From positions 1 to 64,000 of the forward strand of contig NZ_JADBGG010000002.1 of the NCBI RefSeq assembly GCF_014873765.1: a DNA stretch of 64,000 nucleotides, written 5' to 3'. A model generated the notes under the pieces. It was given only the letters and a program-made list of their open reading frames with translations, had not been told where the DNA came from and ran no database searches. Both the position numbers and the translations under genes were made by a program. This document shows, in pieces, positions 1 through 9,300 of the stretch. The DNA comes from Desulfomicrobium macestii (GTDB lineage Bacteria; Desulfobacterota; Desulfovibrionia; Desulfovibrionales; Desulfomicrobiaceae). Position 1 is the first letter of the stretch. Every line of letters starts with the position of its first letter.

Positions 1-124
1 GCCAGAGAAGGCCCTCGATTGTTCAGAAGTATTTCCACGGACAACATGTTCGATACGCAGCCTAAAATGTTAACTGTTTAGGGCTCGGAGTAATAAATTC
101 GGTCGTGGTTGTAACGAATGCACC
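1..124. other. no recognisable gene; possible 3' tail of an upstream reading frame
   Basis: A plus-strand frame is open from base 1 to a TAG at 79-81 and would encode 26 residues. It could be the C-terminus of a gene that starts outside the window, but it matches no family I recognise and may be chance. The stretch 82-124 is AT-richer than its surroundings and leads into the repeat array. No promoter or terminator is evident. Confidence 0.15.
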
Positions 125-683
125 GTAGGGGCAGACCTGCGTGTCTGCCCATTCCCGCGATGCCGGGCGGTCACGCGGGACCAAAGGCAGGGCGGTCACG
201 TAGGACCAAAGGCCGGGCGGTCACGCAGGACCGCCCCTACGGGGATGGGTCGTCATTAATACGGCCGTGGTTGTGACGAATGCACCGTAGGGGCAGACCT
301 GCGTGTCTGCCCTTTCCCGCGATGCCGGGCGGTCACGTGGGGCCAAAGGCAGGGCGGTCACGCAGGACCGCCCCTACGATAGGTGCGGGTTTGGTTGACG
401 GGTCGTGTTTGATGCGGTCGGGGTTATGACGAATGCACCGTAGGGGCAGACCTGCGTGTCTGCCCATTCCCGCGATGCCGGGCGGTCACGCGGGGCGGAA
501 TGCCGGGCGGTCACGCAGGACCGCCCCTACGATAGGCGCGGATTTGGTTGACGGGTCGTCATTAATACGGCCGGGGTTGTAACGAATGCACCGTAGGGGC
601 AGACCTGCGTGTCTGCCCATTCCCGCGATGCAGGGCGGTCACGCAGGACCAAAGGCAGGGCGGTCACGCAGGACCGCCCCTAC
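125..683. repeat. tandem array of four REP/BIME-like paired hairpin units
   Basis: Four units lie at 125-240, 287-377, 440-530 and 593-683. Each opens with GTAGGGGC and closes with GCCCCTAC. Each contains two hairpins pointing towards each other: GGGCAGAC-ctgcgt-GTCTGCCC, then GGGCGGTC-acgcag-GACCGCCC. Units 2-4 are 91 bp, separated by conserved 62-bp spacers, giving a 153-bp period; unit 1 carries an extra internal copy of the second hairpin's 5' half, and its spacer is 46 bp. GTAG at the foot of a hairpin, two such elements in inverted orientation, is the architecture of REP sequences paired into BIMEs, which RAYT (Y1-type) transposases mobilise. No transposase is present in the window. Confidence 0.85.
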
Positions 684-1018
684 GGTTTGATGTACGCGCA
701 GCCCTGCTGCTGCAATTTGATCAGGGCGACTACGCCGGCGGGGACGGTTTCGCATCCGGGGCAGAGGTCTTCCTCGGGGATTTCGAAGGCGCGCAGGGCG
801 TTCTGGCACACGAAGACCGTCACTTCGGACTGGATCAGGTTCTTGATGCGCGTCAGGAATTCGTCCTCGCCGTTCTTGCGGAAAAATTTGACCGCGGGTC
901 CATTGACCAGCAGATTGATGCGTGCTCCCGGCTTGGCGGCGCGCAGGTTTTCCATGTTGGTCAGGGCGATGCGCAGAACCTTTTCTTCGTCCAGGTCCAG
1001 GTGAAAGACGACCTTCAT
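680..1018 (-). CDS. DsrE/DsrF-like family protein
   Basis: A 112-residue protein with the alternating beta-strand and helix pattern of the DsrE/YchN fold, which includes sulfur-relay proteins. It opens with MKVVFHLDLDEE and has the strands INLLVNGPAVKFF and VTVFVCQNAL. Cysteines lie in VFVCQNAL and in EDLCPGCE; whether either carries sulfur is unknown. The start at 1018 is chosen because GAGGAG precedes it by six bases; an upstream ATG at 1051 lacks such a site. The TAG stop lies inside the last four bases of the adjoining repeat array, so the repeat forms the gene's 3' boundary. The family assignment is good; the function is not known. Confidence 0.8.
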   Translation of the reverse strand: MKVVFHLDLDEEKVLRIALTNMENLRAAKPGARINLLVNGPAVKFFRKNGEDEFLTRIKNLIQSEVTVFVCQNALRAFEIPEEDLCPGCETVPAGVVALIKLQQQGCAYIKP

Positions 1019-1064
1019 CGAGATCTCCTCGGTTGATGTTGAAAATTGCATTGATACAGGCGGA

Positions 1065-1805
1065 CTACGATCCGGTGCCGATGCCGCGATTACTCAAGTT
1101 GTCCCGGTGTGTGCTGGCGTAAAACGGGGACAGCCCTTCAGGCAAGAGCCTGTTTTGGCCCTGGCGCAAGCCGTCGAGATAGTCGATGGTGCCGTCCAGA
1201 ATGTCCTTGCCGCCCATGGGTCCGTGCGATGGGATGATCCTACACGCTCCCGGGTGCTTGCGCCAGCGCAGAAGCTCCCCTATCCACGCATCGAGGTCGC
1301 AGCCTGCGGGCACGCAGGGCAGGGGCAGTTCCACCGCGTCCCCGGCCAGCAGAAGCTCCATTTCCGGGATGAAAGCCACGAGGGTGTCCGGGGTGTGTCC
1401 GGGCAGGGAGTGCAGCTGGACCGTGAGGCCACCGAGGTCAAGGTCGAGGCGGCCTTCGAAGGTGATGTGCGGGGGGATGAGCTTGACCTCGTCCCACCTG
1501 CCCGGTTCCCGGGCCTGCATGTCGGCCAGGGTCTGCCCGGCCTCGACCTCGAACCGCCGGGCGCAGTCCGAGTGGCCGATGACGACGGGATTGTCCAGGG
1601 CTGCCGTGCCCTGCACGTGGTCCCAGTCGGCGTGGCTGTAGACGGCCAGACACTGCTGTCCGGCGCAGATTTGGGCGAAGCTGGCCATGTCGCGCGGACT
1701 GGTCAAGGTGTCCCAGATCAGGCAGAACCGGGTTCCCCGGATCAGGACGCTGCGGACCGAAAAGTCCCCCGCGTCGATTTCGTGGATCGCGCTGAAGTGG
1801 CTCAT
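1065..1805 (-). CDS. metallo-beta-lactamase fold hydrolase
   Basis: A 246-residue protein of the metallo-beta-lactamase superfamily. The metal-binding signature is HADWDH at residues 58-63, where the usual second histidine is aspartate, a variant seen in some subfamilies. Further metal-ligand candidates are the His in LPGHTPDTLV, the Asp in LAGDAVELP and the His in IIPSHGPMGG, in the expected order. Superfamily members hydrolyse thioesters, lactones, phosphodiesters or act as flavo-diiron components; nothing here fixes the substrate. It is divergent from larE, with 78 bases between the starts. The start has no strong ribosome-binding site, so a later start is possible. Confidence 0.8.
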   Translation of the reverse strand: MSHFSAIHEIDAGDFSVRSVLIRGTRFCLIWDTLTSPRDMASFAQICAGQQCLAVYSHADWDHVQGTAALDNPVVIGHSDCARRFEVEAGQTLADMQAREPGRWDEVKLIPPHITFEGRLDLDLGGLTVQLHSLPGHTPDTLVAFIPEMELLLAGDAVELPLPCVPAGCDLDAWIGELLRWRKHPGACRIIPSHGPMGGKDILDGTIDYLDGLRQGQNRLLPEGLSPFYASTHRDNLSNRGIGTGS

Positions 1806-1883
1806 GGCGGTCGCTTACGGTGTTTTCGGCGGGCAGGGAAGAGGAAACATTGGATGAAGATCAGCTTGAAACGAGGAGTCTCG

Positions 1884-2759
1884 ATGCCTTTGCATGATGA
1901 AACTTCCGCCTGGGATTCTCTGATCGGTCGGCTGCGTGAAGTGGGCCCTGTCACCGTGGCCTTTTCCGGCGGGATCGACAGCCGTTTTTTGGCCCATGCA
2001 GGGCTGCTGGCCGGAGTGTCGGTGGAGCTTGTGCATGTCCGTGGTCCACATGTCGCTCCCGAAGAGTCCGAATACGCTCTCGCGTGGGCTGTGAGCATGG
2101 GGCTGCCCTGGAAATTGCTGCGGCTTGATCCCTTGCATCTGCCTGAAGTCGCGGCCGGTTCGAAGGCGCGTTGCTATGAATGCAAGCGGTTTCTTTTCGA
2201 GCAGATACTGTCCGTCGCCACGGCGCCTGTCTGTGACGGTTCCAACGCCTCGGACGCCCGGCAGTTCCGTCCCGGAAGGCGGGCATTGCTTGAACTTGGC
2301 ATCCGCTCTCCCCTGGCAGAAGTCGGATTGACCAAGGACATGATCCGCGCCCTGGCCAGGAAGACGGGCCTCGCGCGCCCGGAGCAGCAGGCCCGGGCCT
2401 GTCTGCTGACCCGCCTGCCGTATGGCCTGGCGCCTGATGCGCGGCTATTGGCGCGTCTGGCCGCAGGGGAGCGGGCCGTGGAAGAGGCTTTGCAAGCGGC
2501 GGGACATGAGGAATTCCCCTTCAGGCTGCGACTTGGCGACCGGGGATGCCATGAACTGCATCTTGGCCGTGAGATTCATTCATCCCGAATGCTCTGCATG
2601 TTGGAGGAGGTTCTTCTTGCCGAGGGTTTTTCACGCATCGCGGTGCGCTGCGTGTCACAACTGAGCGGCTATTTCGACAGAATGGATGATGAGCAAAAAA
2701 CGCAATCCTTTCTTGCAGAGGGGCGTGTCGGAATGTTAGAGAGCGCACAAGACGATTGA
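1884..2759 (+). CDS. larE: ATP-dependent sacrificial sulfur transferase LarE family
   Basis: A 291-residue PP-loop protein related to LarE, which adenylates and then sulfurates the nickel-pincer nucleotide precursor of lactate racemase, donating sulfur from its own cysteine. The PP-loop SGGIDS is at residues 28-33, CYEC at 97-100, DGSNASD at 118-124, and a conserved cysteine in ACLLTRLPYG at 173, in the region of the sacrificial cysteine of characterised LarE. The start at 1884 follows CGAGGAG with correct spacing; the frame stays open upstream but overlaps the divergent hydrolase. larA, larB and larC are not in the window, so a role in another sulfuration is possible. Confidence 0.8.
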   Translation: MPLHDETSAWDSLIGRLREVGPVTVAFSGGIDSRFLAHAGLLAGVSVELVHVRGPHVAPEESEYALAWAVSMGLPWKLLRLDPLHLPEVAAGSKARCYECKRFLFEQILSVATAPVCDGSNASDARQFRPGRRALLELGIRSPLAEVGLTKDMIRALARKTGLARPEQQARACLLTRLPYGLAPDARLLARLAAGERAVEEALQAAGHEEFPFRLRLGDRGCHELHLGREIHSSRMLCMLEEVLLAEGFSRIAVRCVSQLSGYFDRMDDEQKTQSFLAEGRVGMLESAQDD

Positions 2760-2834
2760 TCAGGTCCTTTGCGTGCGTGCCATGGTGGCGCCGCGCTGTA
2801 ATCCATGCTTGGAATGATCAATCGTCTTTTTTTT
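2751..2834. terminator. 12-bp inverted repeat with T-tract between convergent genes
   Basis: GACGATTGATCA at 2751-2762 is perfectly inverted as TGATCAATCGTC at 2815-2826 and is followed by eight T residues. The left arm covers the larE stop codon and the T-tract touches the zntB stop, so the element sits exactly at the convergent junction. The 52-base interval is long for an intrinsic terminator loop but could fold internally. It most plausibly ends larE transcription. Confidence 0.5.
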
Positions 2835-3813
2835 ATAGCCAGCGGGACCGCTTGAATATCAGGAATATGCCCGCTCCCGCCAGTGCGACGCCCAGGCAGA
2901 ATGCGGCAAAGCCCCATGGGCTGCCGGATCCGGGGATGCCGCCCACGTTGATGCCGAAAAGTCCCGTCAAGAATCCCAGTGGAAGAAAGATGACCGTCAC
3001 CACCGAGAGCAGGAACATGCGCCGGTTCAGCTGTTCCGAGGCGTGGTTCACAAACTCCTCGTGGGCGAGGGCCGCGCGTTCACGCACCGCGTCAAGATCT
3101 TCTATGTGCCGAATGAGCTCGTCAGTGGTTTCGCGAATCCGGAAATGATCGTCCGGGCTCATCCATGGCACCTGCTCGGTGGTCAGCCGTGACAGAGCCT
3201 CGCGCTGTGGCGCGAGGTAGCGGCGGAGCGCGATGGCCTGCCTGCGCAGATCGGCCAGGCTTTCGCGGGCCCTGGCATCCTTGTGTTCGACGATCCTCTC
3301 TTCCACCTCGGCCATGTTGTCTTCCAGTGCCTCGATGACCTCTCCGATGTTGTCCGTCATGAGCCCGAGCAACATCACCAGGAATTCCCCGCTGCTGCGT
3401 GGGCCGTGTCCCGCTTCGAGCATGGACTGGATTGCTTCCACGGATTTGAGCCGGCGCTTGCGCGTGGAGATGATCCGGCCGTCCTCGATCCATAATCTTA
3501 TGGAGACCATGTCCTCGGGTTCGGCGCCGGGATTGAGGTTCACCCCGCGCAACGTCAGGAGCAGCCCCTCGCCGTGATGCAGTACGCGAGGCCGTGTTTC
3601 CTCGTCGAGTAAAGATTCCGCCACAGGAATGCTCAGCAATTCGGAGCGCAGCAGCCAGTCCCGGGTTTCCGGGTCGGCATAGTTCAGGTGGAACCATGCG
3701 AGGCCGTCGTTTCGGGGCACGTCCTGTCCCGGCACCCAGGCCTGAAGCGCTCCATGTCCCCGCCCGTCGAGAATTCGGAAAGCGTTTAAAGGCAATGATT
3801 CTGGCGTAGTCAT
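2833..3813 (-). CDS. zntB: zinc transporter ZntB-like, CorA superfamily
   Basis: A 326-residue CorA-superfamily membrane protein, the length typical of ZntB. A long cytoplasmic N-terminal domain with a heptad-rich helix (VIEALEDNMAEVEERIVEHKD) is followed by two C-terminal membrane segments. The pore signature after the first segment is GINVGGIPG rather than the YGMNF of magnesium CorA proteins, which is the ZntB variant. ZntB mediates proton-driven zinc movement in enteric bacteria; the cation here is inferred. The start at 3813 is preceded by GGAG at eight bases; in-frame starts at 3840 and 3849 are alternatives. A second, more canonical CorA paralogue lies at 10952. Confidence 0.85.
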   Translation of the reverse strand: MTTPESLPLNAFRILDGRGHGALQAWVPGQDVPRNDGLAWFHLNYADPETRDWLLRSELLSIPVAESLLDEETRPRVLHHGEGLLLTLRGVNLNPGAEPEDMVSIRLWIEDGRIISTRKRRLKSVEAIQSMLEAGHGPRSSGEFLVMLLGLMTDNIGEVIEALEDNMAEVEERIVEHKDARARESLADLRRQAIALRRYLAPQREALSRLTTEQVPWMSPDDHFRIRETTDELIRHIEDLDAVRERAALAHEEFVNHASEQLNRRMFLLSVVTVIFLPLGFLTGLFGINVGGIPGSGSPWGFAAFCLGVALAGAGIFLIFKRSRWL

Positions 3814-3871
3814 TTCATGGGCTCCGCTGTCACCATGCATTGTATTCATTGGCTTTCAAAGGGTGACGCGC

Positions 3872-4897
3872 CTAGTTCCAGGGCGATTTGCACGACAGGG
3901 GAATGCAGTCGGTGCGAATCCAGCGGTCCCGGCCTTCCTGCTTGGCCTGGTAAAGTCCCTGGTCGGCGGCCTGGATCAAGTCTGCCGGGATGCAGCCGGG
4001 AATCGGGATGACCGTGCTCACTCCAAGGCTTACGGTGACCACGCTCTGGACCGGCGAGTCCAGGTGTTCGATCGCAAGTTCGGCCACGGTCCGGCGCATG
4101 CTCTCCGCCACTAGCTGCGCTCCCTCGGCGCCGGTGCCCGGCAGGATGGCCGCGAATTCCTCACCGCCATAGCGCGCGACCATGTCGGCGGGTCGTCGCA
4201 TCATGCCTGCCAGGGCCGAGGCCACGCGGCACAGGCAGCAGTCGCCGGCCAGATGTCCGTAGCGGTCGTTGAAAAGCTTGAAATGATCCACATCCAGGAT
4301 GATCAGCGAGAGCGGGGTTTTTTCGCGGGCCATGCGGTTCCACTCCAGATTGAGCATCTCGTCGAATTGACGGCGGTTGGGGATGCCGGTCAGCCCGTCA
4401 AGGGACGACAGGAGTTGCAGCTGGCGGTTTTTTTCCTCCAGTTCGGCCTGCAGCAGATTGAGTTCTGCGATTCTGGCGTCAAGTTCCCTGGTCTTGCTTT
4501 GCAGTGCATGCCGCTGGCGGTGAATTTCCAGGAATATGCGGACCTTGCAGAAGAGCATTTGCGGGTCCAGGGGCTTGAACAGATAGTCCACGGCCCCGGA
4601 ATCGTACCCGCGAAAAATGTGCTGATGCTCGGTATGGCTGGCGGTTACGAAGATGATGGGGATGTGCCGGGTGCGTTTGTTGCCGCGCATCAGTTCCGCC
4701 GTTTCAAAACCGTCCATGTCCGGCATCTGTACGTCCAGAAGCACCAGGGCGAAATCGTGGTCCAGCAGGCTGGCTAGGGCTTCCTGGCCTGATCCCGCGC
4801 GCACGATGTTCAGCTCCGGGTTTTCCAGGAGATGTTCAAGAGTCAGCAGGTTTTCCGGGCGATCGTCCACGATCAGGATGTCAATCGGTGTTGGCAT
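3872..4897 (-). CDS. response regulator with GGDEF diguanylate cyclase output
   Basis: A two-domain protein of 341 residues. The N-terminal receiver starts DILIVDDRPENLL and has the phosphoacceptor aspartate in LVLLDVQMPDMDG and the lysine in YLFKPLD. A coiled coil (about residues 130-165) links it to a GGDEF domain with active-site GGEEF. An RxxD product-inhibition site (RPAD) lies five residues before GGEEF, so feedback inhibition by c-di-GMP is expected. The start overlaps the cheB stop by 17 bases, so it is the last gene of the hybrid kinase-cheR-cheB operon; a TTG at 4909 is an alternative start. Expected output is phosphorylation-controlled c-di-GMP synthesis. Confidence 0.9.
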   Translation of the reverse strand: MPTPIDILIVDDRPENLLTLEHLLENPELNIVRAGSGQEALASLLDHDFALVLLDVQMPDMDGFETAELMRGNKRTRHIPIIFVTASHTEHQHIFRGYDSGAVDYLFKPLDPQMLFCKVRIFLEIHRQRHALQSKTRELDARIAELNLLQAELEEKNRQLQLLSSLDGLTGIPNRRQFDEMLNLEWNRMAREKTPLSLIILDVDHFKLFNDRYGHLAGDCCLCRVASALAGMMRRPADMVARYGGEEFAAILPGTGAEGAQLVAESMRRTVAELAIEHLDSPVQSVVTVSLGVSTVIPIPGCIPADLIQAADQGLYQAKQEGRDRWIRTDCIPLSCKSPWN

Positions 4898-5474
4898 GGC
4901 TCGGTCCAATAAGGAGGTTGTTCAAAAAAGGGGCGATCTCGCGCAAAGGCAAGACATGGTCCACGTTGGTGGATTCCAGGGCGGCCCGTGGCATGGCGTC
5001 CGCCAGGGCCGATTCCGGGGACTGCACGACGGCCAGGCCTCCTCGGCGCTTGATGCGGGCCAGCCCTTTGGCCCCGTCCTGGTTGGCTCCGGTCAGGACC
5101 ACGCCGATGAGCGCGGCGCCGAAGGCGTCGGAGGCGGTCTCGAAGAGCACATCCACCGAGGGCCGCGAAAAATTCACTTTCGGGTCAACGCTAAGGGAAA
5201 GGCTTCCGTCCGGTTCCACCAGCAGATGATAATCGGGTGGAGCCACATACGCCACGCCCGCCTGCAGAAACTCCTTGTCCTCGGCCTCCTTGACCTTGAG
5301 TCCGCTCACCTCGTCCAGGCGGAGCGCAAGATAGGAGTCGGCCTGTGGCGAAAGGTGCTGCACGATGAGCACGGGTACGGAGAGGTCCTTGCGCAGGCCC
5401 GGGACAAGAATCTTGAGGGCTTCGAGACCACCGGACGAAACTCCGACAACCACTGCCTTGAACGCTCTTTTCAT
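4881..5474 (-). CDS. CheB-type protein-glutamate methylesterase domain, stand-alone
   Basis: A 197-residue protein consisting only of the CheB methylesterase domain. The predicted triad is Ser13 in GVSSGG, His40 in LIVQHLSP and Asp133 in TGANQDG. Canonical CheB has an N-terminal receiver domain that regulates the esterase; it is absent here. The start overlaps the cheR stop by four bases (ATGA), indicating translational coupling. The pair CheR and CheB next to a hybrid kinase and not next to CheA or CheW suggests methylation-type adaptation of a kinase or of receptors encoded elsewhere, which is inference. Confidence 0.9.
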   Translation of the reverse strand: MKRAFKAVVVGVSSGGLEALKILVPGLRKDLSVPVLIVQHLSPQADSYLALRLDEVSGLKVKEAEDKEFLQAGVAYVAPPDYHLLVEPDGSLSLSVDPKVNFSRPSVDVLFETASDAFGAALIGVVLTGANQDGAKGLARIKRRGGLAVVQSPESALADAMPRAALESTNVDHVLPLREIAPFLNNLLIGPSHANTD

Positions 5475-6304
5475 GCGTCCCTGCGCTTGCGGTAAATTTT
5501 TTCTTTTTCCCGCACGACTTCAAATTTTTCCGCATGCCTGGAAAATTTGAGACTCTCCTTGCTTCCCAGGCACAAGAATCCTCCCGGACACAGGCTATCG
5601 ACAAACAGTCCCACCACCCGATCCTGCAACTCGCGGTCGAAGTAGATGAGGACGTTGCGGCAGACAATCAGGTGCATTTCGCCGAAAACTCCGTCCGTGA
5701 CCAGGTTGTGCTCGGAAAAGAAAATCCTCTCTTTGAGGAACGAACACAGCAGCGCCCGTTCGTCGTCGGCCGCGTAGTAGTCGGCAAATGAATTTTCCCC
5801 GCCCGCCTGCTGGTATTTGGTCGTGTAGTCCTTGAGCTGCGCCAGCGGAAAGGCGGCTTCCCTGGCCTGTTCCAGAATGGCGCGGTTGAAGTCCGTGGCG
5901 TAGATCTGCCCGCGCTCGCGCATTCCCGCCTCGTGCAGCAGGATGGCCATGGAGTACACTTCCTGTCCGGCGGAACATCCCGCATGCCAGATCTTGAAGG
6001 ACGGGTAGGTGCCGAGCATGGGCAGGATCTCGTTTCTGAGCGCCTTGTAGAACGGCGGGTCCCTGAACATCTCCGAGACATTGATGGACAGGTCCTGCAA
6101 AAAAATCAGGAACATCTTTTCGTCATGCAGGACCGCGTGCTGCAACTGCGAAATGGACGCCAGCCCGGAGAGGCTCAACCTGTACTCGGCCCGCCGCTTG
6201 AGGTGGGCCATGGAGTAGTTGCGGAAGTCGTACCCGTATTTGAGGTAGATGGCTTCCAGAAGCAGGCGCAATTCGATGCGCTCGGTCTCGGGATGGACGT
6301 TCAT
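5471..6304 (-). CDS. CheR-type methyltransferase
   Basis: A 277-residue CheR-family S-adenosylmethionine-dependent protein-glutamate methyltransferase. It has an all-helical N-terminal domain (about residues 8-75, with YLKYGYDFRNYS and LKRRAEYRL) and a C-terminal Rossmann domain. The SAM loop reads HAGCSAGQEVYSMA, a variant of the usual GCSTGEEPYS. The motif MHLIVCRNVLIYFD near residue 220 matches the conserved CheR NVLIYF segment. The start overlaps the upstream kinase stop by four bases and its stop overlaps the cheB start by four bases, so all three are translated from one message. Confidence 0.9.
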   Translation of the reverse strand: MNVHPETERIELRLLLEAIYLKYGYDFRNYSMAHLKRRAEYRLSLSGLASISQLQHAVLHDEKMFLIFLQDLSINVSEMFRDPPFYKALRNEILPMLGTYPSFKIWHAGCSAGQEVYSMAILLHEAGMRERGQIYATDFNRAILEQAREAAFPLAQLKDYTTKYQQAGGENSFADYYAADDERALLCSFLKERIFFSEHNLVTDGVFGEMHLIVCRNVLIYFDRELQDRVVGLFVDSLCPGGFLCLGSKESLKFSRHAEKFEVVREKEKIYRKRRDA

Positions 6305-9300
6305 TTACGGTACAGCCAAACGCGCAGCAGCGAGAGCAGCTTGTCCATGTCCACGGGCTTGGCCAGATAGTCGTTGGCGCCGGCCTCGATGCAGGCGCTC
6401 TTGTCCCCCTTCATGGCCTTGGCGGTCAGGGCGATGATGGGCAGGTCCTTGAGCCTCGGATCCTTGCGGATTTCCCGCATGGCTTCATAGCCGTCCATGA
6501 CCGGCATCATGATGTCCATGAGCACCAGATCGATCTCGGGATTCTCCCGCAGCTTGGTCAGGCTTTCGCTGCCGTCCCGGGCCACCACGACCTGCATCCC
6601 TTTTTCCTCAAGCACGCTCGTCAGTGCAAAAATGTTGCGCATGTCGTCATCGACCACGAGGACCGTGCGCGCGTAGAGCACGGATTCCGGCTCCGAGTCG
6701 GTCTGGAGCATGCGTTGCTTTTCCTGGGGCAGATTGGCCTGGACCCGGTGCAGGAAGAGCGTCGTTTCTTCCAGCAACCGCTCCGGAGAGCGTGCGCCCT
6801 TGACGATGATGCTCTCCGCATACTGCGAGAGTCTGCGCTCTTCCTCGTCGCTCAGGTCCCGGCCCGTGTAGACGACCACGGGCAGGGTGGACGGGGTCGG
6901 GCCGGAGCGCAGCGTCCGTAGCACGTCAAAGCCGGACATGTCGCTGAGCCCAAGGTCCAGGATCATGCAGTCGAAGTTCTGGGACTTGAGCAGCGCCAGC
7001 GCTTGGGCGCCCGAGGCGGCGGTTACGGTTTCAACGTCTCCGTTGCCGATCAGTGCGCGAATGGACTCCCGCTGCAGGGCGTCGTCATCGACCACGAGCA
7101 GCCTGCGCGAGGGTTTTTTGATGAAGGTGTCTATTTTTTCGAGCAGTTTTTGCAGTTCTTCGATCTTTACGGGCTTGGTCAAAAAGGCCAGCGCGCCCAT
7201 GCGCATGGCTTCCAGGCTGCGGTCTTCCGCCGAAATGAAGGACAGAGGGATGTGCCGCGTTCCGGGATCGTTTTTGAGCCGCTCCATGACCGTCCAGCCG
7301 TCTATGCCCGGCAGGACGTTGTCGAGAATGATGGCGCTTGGCGCGTGAAAATCGGCAAAGTGCAGACCGGTCTCGCCGTCGGCCGCCAAGAGGACCTTGA
7401 AGCCCATGTCTCGCGCCTGATCACGCAGGATGCGGGCGAAATGCTGGTCATCCTCGATGATCAGGAGCGACTTGTCGCCGGATTTGAGGTTGGCGCGATC
7501 GTCCTGCAGATAGGGCGCGGGCGCTTCGACCTCGGGCTTTGCAGGCCGGGGGGGCGTCGCTTTTTGTTCGGGCGCGGACTCCCTGGGGCGGGTTTCGTCA
7601 ACGGAGGTCCCGGCGTGGTGGCGCAAGGGCAGGATCAGGCTGAAGGTCGAGCCCTGTCCTTCCCGGCTGTGCAGGCGGATTTCCCCGCCCAGAAGTTTGG
7701 TCAGTTCCCGGGAGATGGACAGCCCAAGGCCCGTGCCGCCGTATTTGCGGCTGGTGCTGCCGTCGGCCTGGCGGAAGGCTTCGAAGATCGTGCCCTGTTT
7801 GTCTTCGGGGATGCCGATGCCCATGTCCGTGACTGCGATGCAGATCGCCTCCTCGGCCGAGGGAATGCTCTCGGGCAGGGCGATTTCAGGGTCGGGACGG
7901 GAGATGGACAGGGTGACGCTGCCGTGGTCCGTGAACTTGAAGGCATTGGACAGGAGATTGCGCAGGACTTGCTGCAGCCGGTGCGTGTCGGTGAGCATGG
8001 TCTCGGGCAGGGATGGATCCTGTTCGACCAGAAAGGAGACGCCTTTTTCCACGGCGACGCCTTTGAAGACCCGCTGCAGGTCCGAGATCATGGAGGTTAG
8101 CGGCATCTCTTCCAGGTGCAGCTCGACCTTGCCCGCCTCGACCTTGGACAGGTCGAGGATTTCGTTGATGAGGCGCAACAGGTCCGCGCCCGAAGAGTTG
8201 ATGGCCGACGCCGCTTCCGTCTGCTTCGGGGAAAGGTTTCCTTCCTTGTTGTGCGCCAGAAGCTGGGACAGGATGAGGATGGAGTTGAGCGGGGTGCGCA
8301 GCTCGTGGGACATGTTGGCCAGGAATTCGGATTTGTACCTGCTCGCGCTTTCAAGTTCCTGGGCCTTGAGCTTGAGTTGCTCCTGGGCGCGCAGAAGCTC
8401 CTTGTTCTTGCGGCGGATGGCGCTTTTCTGCTCTTCAAGCTCCATGGCCCGTTCGCCAAGCTTGTCGTTGACGGAGCGCAGTTCGCCCTGCTGGTCCTGC
8501 AGCCTGCGTTCGGATTCCTTGAGGGCGCGGGTCTGTTCGGCCAGTTCCTCGTTGGTGACCTGCAACTCCTCCTGCTGGGCCTGCAGCTCGGTCTGGGACT
8601 CCTTGAGCATGTTGGTCTGTTCTTCGAGTTCCTCGTTGGCCACCCGCAGCATCTCCTGCTGCTCCTGGGCCTGCCGCAAGAGGTCTGCGATCACGCCGCG
8701 CGAGGTGGCCATGTTGAACAAAACCGCCGTGTTCTTGGCGATATCGGCTATGAACTGCCTGTGCAGAGGTGAGAATGCATATTCGCGGCCGATGAGAAAT
8801 GCGCCGAGCAGCTCCTTGCCCATGAATACGGGCGCGGCCAGGAAATGGCTGGGGACGGCTTCGCCTGGACCGAAATGAAAATGCGGCGCACCCTCTTCGA
8901 CCTGAGCGAAGGTAAGGATTTCTCCTTCCAGGGCGGCCTGGCCGACCAGCCCCTCGCCTACGCGCAGTCTGGTGAATTGCCCTTGCCGGTTGGTGAAGGC
9001 GTAGGATGAGGTCAGCACCAGTTCGCCGTCATCGTGCAGAAAAAAGAGTCCGATCTGGCTGTCCAGGTGCTTGCAGATGAAGGAGATGAAAAGCCGGGCC
9101 AGTTCCTGGGGGCTGTGTTCGCCGCGCAGGGTGTCGTCGAGGCCTGTCTTGCCCTGGTTGAGCCAGTCCATTTCGCGCAGGTTGCGGGCCATGCTGTTCA
9201 GGGCCTTGGCCAGCATGCCCAGTTCGTCCTTTTGACGCAGGTCCAGGCGGGCCTTCAAATCTCCGGCGGAGATGGCCTCGGCGAAGCTCACGCCCTGTTC

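Noticed and set aside
125-683. CRISPR array
   Set aside because: Repeats are long, internally palindromic and separated by nearly identical spacers, with no cas genes; spacers in a CRISPR would be unique.
1107-1883. Upstream extension of the larE reading frame to an ATG at 1107
   Set aside because: It runs antisense to the hydrolase gene and has no LarE homology; the frame at 1884 has a clear ribosome-binding site.
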